This document shows positions 58,799 to 64,000 of a stretch of 64,000 bases of DNA, one piece after another; within the stretch, counting starts at the first letter, position 1, and every line of letters begins with the position of its first letter. A model generated the notes under the pieces. That model worked only from the letters and a program-made list of their open reading frames with translations. It had not been told where the DNA came from and did not search any database. A program made the position numbers and the translations under genes. The stretch covers positions 16,722,435-16,786,434 of the forward strand of contig LS997564.1 in assembly GCA_000469685.2 (NCBI GenBank), read 5' to 3'. The stretch is from Haemonchus contortus. Taxonomy: Eukaryota; Nematoda; Chromadorea; Rhabditida; Trichostrongylidae.

Positions 58799-60062
58799 TT
58801 ATGTTCATTACACGAAAGCGAAAGGAAGGAGGCAAGTAAGAACAGTAGTAAAAGTGGGCAAGGTTCAATACGTGGAGAGCATCTAAGAACTCAGCGAATC
58901 TCCACCCACGGGGTAGGCGGGGCATGCATTCGGATGTAATAAGCTCTTTGAGAACAATTTATAGACTTCTCAATGGTGGGAAAAGCGGTGAGAGATTACA
59001 GAAGGTATGTGCCCAAAACTTCAAGGTTTACGGCGCTTGCGCTGAAGCGGGCAGGATTAAAATTGTACAAGGACTTCGTTACATATATGGAGTCTTCTTC
59101 GTCACCTACTAGAGGGTGTGCCATAAATATGTTAACAAAAAATTGGCTCCCAGAAACCGCAGTTCATATTGATACATGATAAACTCTTGTGAGCTGTTTA
59201 CTAAGCATAGCACCTACAAAACAAAGACGCCATCTTATATAACCGTCTCCTGAACTAACTATAGCTCGTAAGCGCTTCGCCTACTCATTGACGGTGACAT
59301 GCAGATTTACTAGCGAAACCTTTCCAAGCTTTTTTTTATTTCCTAGGAGCAGCAACCGTAGAGCGTTTCGATGCGCAGGTTTTCCTCTCCACTACGGATT
59401 ATTTCCAGCTACCCATCGCACTGTGGTCAGAGAAATTCGTAAGAGGATTGAAAGCTGCGATAAAGTTGCGAACATTTCCCAGCACCATTCTTGATCTTGT
59501 CCCATTTGTAAGCAAGTGCGTTGCAGTTTTCAAATTTTACCCTGAAAAATCTCAGATCCTCAGCTGCATCCTTTCAGAAGTACGCTTCCAAAGATGTAGC
59601 GGATTATATTTTAAACTTTACTTGACCAAAATTTGCAATATCGCTGTGATGGTAGATAATCTAGCCTAAACCATCATAAAAGAGGGAAATGACTATAAGC
59701 GGCGATCCGACTCTTCTCGGCGGCCTTAGCACTCGTAGTGGGAAATGTACGATCCTCCAACTCCTTCCCGTCAAGAAGCTTTTATGGTTTTCGAATCCTA
59801 TTTCAATATATTTGTACTTGCTTGGAAGAGACTCTTCTAATCGGAGTAGAACATACAAACATATCAGCAGTTTCCAACTTCTCTCTTGCTTTAACCTCGG
59901 CATACATAGTTGTTCATTATTTATATACTCTTGTGCCGTGCGAGGTTGTTAGGTGGAACGATTTATTAATTCAATGGCCTAACGTTTCGACGCTATCGTC
60001 TTCTTCAGAGGCCTAAAGCAATTCGAGATGATTTGCACAGTATCCAAAAATCGGCAGGTGTC
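58799..60062. other. Intergenic, nothing recognised
   Basis: Short overlapping frames occur on both strands (for example 59288-59494 and 59689-59952), with no domain. Confidence 0.45.
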
Positions 60063-60134
60063 GGTCCCGTGGTGTAGCGGTTAGCACTCAGGACTCTGAA
60101 TCCTGCGACCGGAGTTCAAATCTCCCCGGGACCT
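60063..60134 (+). tRNA. tRNA-Gln(CTG), copy 1
   Basis: A 72-nt cloverleaf: acceptor GGTCCCG/CGGGACC pairs fully, D-arm TAGCGGTTAGCA, and anticodon stem-loop CAGGACTCTGAATCCTG with anticodon CTG. The T-arm CGGAGTTCAAATCTCCC has one mismatched base at the stem base, unlike copies 2 and 3. It reads glutamine codon CAG. Confidence 0.88.
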
Positions 60135-60230
60135 GTGTTTTGCTAGAATTGACGAACAATTCCCCTTTCGCAGGCATTCATTGGAAGTCACTAAAGTACA
60201 TATCGCAACTGAAAGGGACTGGCAGTTGTC

Positions 60231-60302
60231 GGTCCCGTGGTGTAGCGGTTAGCACTCAGGACTCTGAATCCTGCGACGGGAGTTCAAATCTCCCCGGGAC
60301 CT
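60231..60302 (+). tRNA. tRNA-Gln(CTG), copy 2
   Basis: Identical to copy 1 except one base in the T-stem (GGGAG...CTCCC here, fully paired). It lies 168 bp downstream of copy 1, with the intervening sequence also repeated. No intron. Confidence 0.92.
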
Positions 60303-60406
60303 GTGTTTTGCTAGCATTAACGAACAGTTCCCTTTTTGCAGGCATTCATTGGAAGTCAATAAAGTACATATCACAACTGAACTGTTCGTTAATGCTAGCA
60401 AAACAC

Positions 60407-60478
60407 AGGTCCCGGGGAGATTTGAACTCCCGTCGCAGGATTCAGAGTCCTGAGTGCTAACCGCTACACCACGGGACC
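60407..60478 (-). tRNA. tRNA-Gln(CTG), copy 3, inverted
   Basis: The exact reverse complement of copy 2, facing it across a 48-bp unpaired centre. All stems are intact and the anticodon is CTG. Confidence 0.92.
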
Positions 60479-60549
60479 GACAACTGCCCATCCTTTTTAG
60501 TTGTGATATGTACTTTATTAAAGTACGGATCTCCTTCACTGAGTTCTCT

Positions 60550-63500
60550 CTCACTGGAGGATCCCCAGCCGGTTAGTGACGAGGCTACGTAGGGCGTCCC
60601 CAGGTGGCGGATAGGGGAGTTAATCGCCGACCAAAAGTCACCAGTACTTGCCCAGAGACGCAGGTGGATTCAGGGGATGGACTCCTTGATTCTGCTGTGC
60701 TGGGTCGATATACCCTCTGTTCCTCGCAGGCGATCCACGCATACGTGTGTGGAGAGTCTGTGGGTGCAGTTGGTAACCTGCCCATCGACTCGGCCAAAAG
60801 CTTGCATTCGAGTGACGAACAAGTCACACTGGGAAGTATCTGGGAGGCGATTCGGGGCCGCCTCCAAAAACAAAGCCCCTTGTCCAACCCCCCACGTCAG
60901 AGCCTGGCAAGCTACACGATGGGTTCTTCTTTCACCGCCAGAAACAGTAATAAAAATGGGCCTCATTCCCCTGAACCTGAGGGAGCCCCCAATACGGCAG
61001 CGTTGGGTAGGACCGCTCGGGAGAGGCTGCTAAAATCTCAGGGCCAAAACAGGCTGCCCAAAAGGAGAAGGACTAAGATGGCGATCTGTACTTTCAACGC
61101 ACGGACGCTTGCATCGGAAGCGTGTATAGAAGACCTGATGATGCAAGGTAAGAAGATCAAGTACGACGTACTGACCGAGACGAGAAGGCATCGCGCGCTG
61201 CACGATGTATTCGAGACTGGAGAAGAACTGTTCCTTGGAACATGCAACAGTAGAGGCGTCGGCGGCGTAGGTGTCCTCGTCAACACGCACTTGGCCATGA
61301 ACATCGATTCGTACGAAAGCTTAACAACCCGAATCGGACGTTTGCGATTAAGAAGATGTGGCTCAACCCCAGCTCTAACCATCTTCGTTGCTTACGCACC
61401 AACATCGAGCTACGAAGAAGAGGAGTTGGAAGCGTTTTATATGGATCTGGAGAGGCTCTACAGAGAAGACCACACTTTCTTCAAGGTCATCGTCGGTGAC
61501 TTTAACGCCAAGATTGGCCCCAGAAGAACGGCTGAAGAGCTTCACATCGGGACTCACGGAGTGGAATGGAATGAGCAGGGTGAAAGGCTGTCCGAGTTTA
61601 TCATGACGACCCACACCATCCATGGTAACTCGCAGTTCCAGAAGCCCTCTCATTTAAGATGGACATGGGAGTCACCTGGTGGACAGTTCCATAATGAAAT
61701 AGACCACATCATCTTCAATCGAAGATTTTGCCTGACCGACGTCGCTGTTGTTCCGAAGTTCTACACGGGATCGGACCATCGTCTCCTCCGCGCTAGATTC
61801 TGCTTCTCAGTGCGTGCGGAGAGAGCTATGAAGTTTCGGAAACGAAGCCCCAAGACCTCCATCAACTGGGACCACTTCGCTTCCCTTGCGAGTAAATGGG
61901 AAGATTCCGTTATCGACAACATCGATGATGAGTACAACCGGCTCGTCGAACATCTTCACGATAGCGCTAGAAAAGCTGAGAGTCCACAAGTAGCCAAGAG
62001 ACGACTCTCTTCGAAGACTCTCGAGCTGATACGCCAGCGTGGAATCGCGCGAGCTACAGGCAATTATCAACAAACGTCCGAACTTGCGAAGCAATGCAGA
62101 GAAGCGATAAAGGAAGATCTGAAAGAGAGAAGAGCAGCAGTCATGGATGAAGCCGCCGAGGCCGGAAGGAGCATCCGCAAAGCCCGACGGAGCTTCGCCA
62201 ACTACAAGACCAAGATGACCTCCCTTCGTCGTCCTGACGGAACCGTTACTGCATCCCGGAGGGCAATGGAGAAGGTCATCTACGACTTCTACTCGGATCT
62301 CTTCGACAGCCACGTCTACCTGCCTACTCACCATCTTAGGCAAGACGAATATATCGCTCCTTCGGTTCTCCCTTCCGAAATACGACATGCCATCAAGTCG
62401 ATGAAGAACTGTACAGCGCCCGGTCCCGATAGGATCAAACCAGAACATCTGAAGAGTATACCACAAGTCATCATCAAAACTCTGGCTAGGCTCTTCACGC
62501 GGTACCTGTCGGAATGCAAAGTACCCACGTCGTGGAAAACTAGCAAGACTGTATTGCTGTACAAAAAGGGAGATCCAGACGATATTGGCAATTATCGCCC
62601 AATCTGCCTGCTGTCCGTAATCTACAAGCTTTTCACTCGTGTCATCCTAAACAGGATTGGCAGAATATTAGATGAAGGACAGCCATGCGAGCAAGCAGGG
62701 TTTCGGAGAGGGTTCAGTACAATCGATCATATCCACACATTAACAAGGCTCATTGAAGTATCGCGAGAGTACAAAATGCCGTTATGTCTTACGTTCATCG
62801 ATTTGAAGAATGCCTTTGACACCTTTGAGACAGAAGCGGTAATCGAAGCCCTGGGCAACCAGGGTGTTCCTACTCAATATATAAGGATGCTTCGCGAGCT
62901 CTACGACAACTTTACGACCAGGATTTCACCATTCTACAAGGAAGTCATTATCAACGTGAAGAGAGGTGTCCGGCAGGGCGATACCATATCGCCCAAACTT
63001 TTCAGTGCCGCTCTCGAGAATATCATGCGTCATTTGGAATGGGAAGACTTGGGAGTGAAGGTCGACGGCCGCTATCTACATCACCTCCGCTTTGCAGACG
63101 ACATCGTGCTTATAACACCGAACATCGAGCAGGCGGAACGAATGCTGGCCGAGTTTGACAATGCTTGTGGAAAGATCGGATTGAGACTGAACTTAACGAA
63201 GACGATGTTCATGAAGAACGGTTTGGTACCTGATGCTCCCTTCACGCTAAACGGAAAGAATATCTCCGAATGCTCTAGCTACGTGTATCTAGGTCGGGAA
63301 GTCAACATGATGAACGACCTAGCTCCGGAGCTGTGCAGAAGGAAACGCGCTGCGTGGGGAGCATTTAAGAATATCGAGGGAGTAGTGAAGAAGACAAAGA
63401 ACATCCGGCTCCGCGCTCACCTTTTCGACACTGCTGTTCTTCCTGCTTTGACGTACGCCTCAGAGACTTGGACTCTACGAAAGCAGGATGAGCATGCTGT

Positions 63501-63925
63501 CAGCGTTACTCAACGCGCTTTGGAAAGGACGATGCTCGGAATTTCCCTGTACACGCAAGTGCAGAAGGGAATCCGGAGTTCCGAGCTCCGTCAACGAACG
63601 AAGATCAGGGATGCCGTTGACCACGCCAAGAAATCGAAGATCAGGTGGGCCGGACACGTTATGCGATATAGTGATGACCGTTGGACCAGGGCGGTTACTG
63701 ACTGGATCCCTCGGGACATCAAACGAACTCCAGGAAGGCCGCCAACGAGATGGTCAGACTTCTTCACGAAAGCTCTGAACAAAAGGAATGTTGATCCTCG
63801 TGTCCCTGGAGCGATTCATTGGACCACTCTGGCTCGTAACAGGGACGAATGGAGACGTTACTGGCGCCCGCTCGAGGAAATCGACGATCAACGGGACGAC
63901 AGGTGATACAGGTGACAGGTGATCC
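60550..63925 (+). mobile_element. RTE-type non-LTR retrotransposon, apparently full coding length
   Basis: It contains one long ORF (60604-63906) with endonuclease and reverse transcriptase and ends in a GGTGATACAGGTGACAGGTGAT repeat tail (63902-63923), which is also seen in degenerate form after the relics near 3605 and 25455. The 5' boundary is not certain: the sequence after the inverted tRNA array, from about 60550, is the most likely start. No flanking target duplication was recognised. Confidence 0.8.
60604..63906 (+). CDS. RTE ORF: APE-type endonuclease plus reverse transcriptase
   Basis: An uninterrupted 1100-codon frame. The first 158 codons, before [11 protein letters not shown] at 61078, are low in recognisable structure and may be 5' UTR; the true start may be 61078 or slightly upstream. 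Endonuclease, about residues 160-410: FNARTL (Asn), the LTETRR segment (Glu), GDFNAKIG with Asp299, and GSDHRLL near residue 390 (catalytic His). [12 protein letters not shown], motif [10 protein letters not shown] starting at residue 731, motif [14 protein letters not shown], and motif C FADDIVLI starting at residue 830, with both Asp present. C-terminal: [27 protein letters not shown] and [14 protein letters not shown], typical of nematode RTE proteins. It nicks target DNA and copies its RNA in place. All catalytic boxes are intact, so it may be active or recently active. Confidence 0.93.
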   Translation: MADRGVNRRPKVTSTCPETQVDSGDGLLDSAVLGRYTLCSSQAIHAYVCGESVGAVGNLPIDSAKSLHSSDEQVTLGSIWEAIRGRLQKQSPLSNPPRQSLASYTMGSSFTARNSNKNGPHSPEPEGAPNTAALGRTARERLLKSQGQNRLPKRRRTKMAICTFNARTLASEACIEDLMMQGKKIKYDVLTETRRHRALHDVFETGEELFLGTCNSRGVGGVGVLVNTHLAMNIDSYESLTTRIGRLRLRRCGSTPALTIFVAYAPTSSYEEEELEAFYMDLERLYREDHTFFKVIVGDFNAKIGPRRTAEELHIGTHGVEWNEQGERLSEFIMTTHTIHGNSQFQKPSHLRWTWESPGGQFHNEIDHIIFNRRFCLTDVAVVPKFYTGSDHRLLRARFCFSVRAERAMKFRKRSPKTSINWDHFASLASKWEDSVIDNIDDEYNRLVEHLHDSARKAESPQVAKRRLSSKTLELIRQRGIARATGNYQQTSELAKQCREAIKEDLKERRAAVMDEAAEAGRSIRKARRSFANYKTKMTSLRRPDGTVTASRRAMEKVIYDFYSDLFDSHVYLPTHHLRQDEYIAPSVLPSEIRHAIKSMKNCTAPGPDRIKPEHLKSIPQVIIKTLARLFTRYLSECKVPTSWKTSKTVLLYKKGDPDDIGNYRPICLLSVIYKLFTRVILNRIGRILDEGQPCEQAGFRRGFSTIDHIHTLTRLIEVSREYKMPLCLTFIDLKNAFDTFETEAVIEALGNQGVPTQYIRMLRELYDNFTTRISPFYKEVIINVKRGVRQGDTISPKLFSAALENIMRHLEWEDLGVKVDGRYLHHLRFADDIVLITPNIEQAERMLAEFDNACGKIGLRLNLTKTMFMKNGLVPDAPFTLNGKNISECSSYVYLGREVNMMNDLAPELCRRKRAAWGAFKNIEGVVKKTKNIRLRAHLFDTAVLPALTYASETWTLRKQDEHAVSVTQRALERTMLGISLYTQVQKGIRSSELRQRTKIRDAVDHAKKSKIRWAGHVMRYSDDRWTRAVTDWIPRDIKRTPGRPPTRWSDFFTKALNKRNVDPRVPGAIHWTTLARNRDEWRRYWRPLEEIDDQRDDR

Positions 63926-64000
63926 TCCACTGCAATTTTTTTCTGAATATAAGGTACAAACTAATTTTTTTATAATTTTATACTTTAATTTACAATAGTT
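63926..64000. other. AT-rich flank at window edge
   Basis: AT-rich sequence following the RTE tail; too short to interpret. Confidence 0.5.

Larger units (their letters stand above)
60190..60519. repeat. Inverted repeat containing two tRNA-Gln genes
   Basis: Left arm about 60190-60330 and right arm 60379 to about 60519; position pairs sum to 60709. The arms include the tRNA, 28 bp of 3' flank ending GAACAGTTC, and a 5' flank with AAAGTACATATCRCAACT. The loop is 48 bp (60331-60378). Copy 1 plus copy 2 form an additional direct repeat with 168-bp period from 60063. Confidence 0.9.

Noticed and set aside
60063..60519. Regularly spaced repeats resembling a CRISPR array
   Set aside because: The repeats are complete 72-nt tRNA-Gln genes in a eukaryotic context, with repeated (not unique) spacers.
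60140..60554. Open frames across the tRNA-Gln array
   Set aside because: They are translations of tRNA genes and their repeated flanks; the similar plus and minus proteins simply reflect the inverted repeat.
61807..62466. 219-codon minus-strand frame
   Set aside because: Antisense of the intact RTE ORF.

Overview
The window looks like nuclear DNA from a parasitic strongylid nematode, most likely a hookworm or close relative. The evidence is a LIM-homeodomain gene of the ceh-14/Lhx3 type, a secreted EB-module cysteine-rich gene, CAP/SCP (ASP-like) secreted-protein genes, short exons with TTTCAG-like acceptors, eukaryotic tRNA-Gln genes with Pol III boxes, and abundant RTE, CR1-like, Penelope-like and mariner elements. 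The species call is inference. No prokaryotic operon, CRISPR array or plasmid feature is present.

Region 1 (1-25460) is a segmental duplication carrying CAP genes. One unit consists of an unrecognised flank, a decayed RTE retrotransposon relic, about 3 kb of non-coding DNA and a CAP gene on the far side. It occurs three times: copy 1 (window start to about 9885) and copy 2 (about 11941-20487) in the same orientation, and copy 3 (21074 to about 25330) inverted. The inner parts of copies 2 and 3 form a large, almost identical inverted repeat (arms about 3.25 kb, spacer 586 bp) with two intact seven-exon CAP genes facing away from the centre. Copy 1 carries a longer, twelve-exon, two-CAP-domain gene whose second domain is broken. 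The last exon of the single-domain genes is a chimera of the two cysteine-rich tail exons of copy 1, so the second domain was probably lost by recombination between them. Insertions private to single copies (a Penelope-like element, a 395-bp MITE, a Tc1/mariner-type MITE split by a CR1-like element, a mariner relic) have recognisable empty sites in the other copies.

Region 2 (25461-45585) holds a Tc1/mariner relic and the minus-strand ceh-14-like gene (seven visible exons, 27071-32733, with the 5' exon or exons not found). Beyond it lies a long gene-poor stretch with three MITE families, one tRNA-like relic and one possible lone exon.

Region 3 (45586-57387) is one plus-strand gene of 18 exons whose reading frame I could follow from start codon to stop codon (691 aa). 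It has a signal peptide, one N-terminal cysteine-rich domain, eight EB modules and two C-terminal cysteine domains. Its introns hold two tRNA-derived SINEs and a mariner relic.

Region 4 (57388-64000) has two more MITEs, three near-identical tRNA-Gln(CTG) genes arranged as a tandem plus inverted array, and an apparently intact RTE retrotransposon ORF (1100 codons) that is the best reference for the RTE relics in Region 1.

All gene models were built by eye from splice signals, frame continuity and comparison among copies inside the window. No database search was possible.
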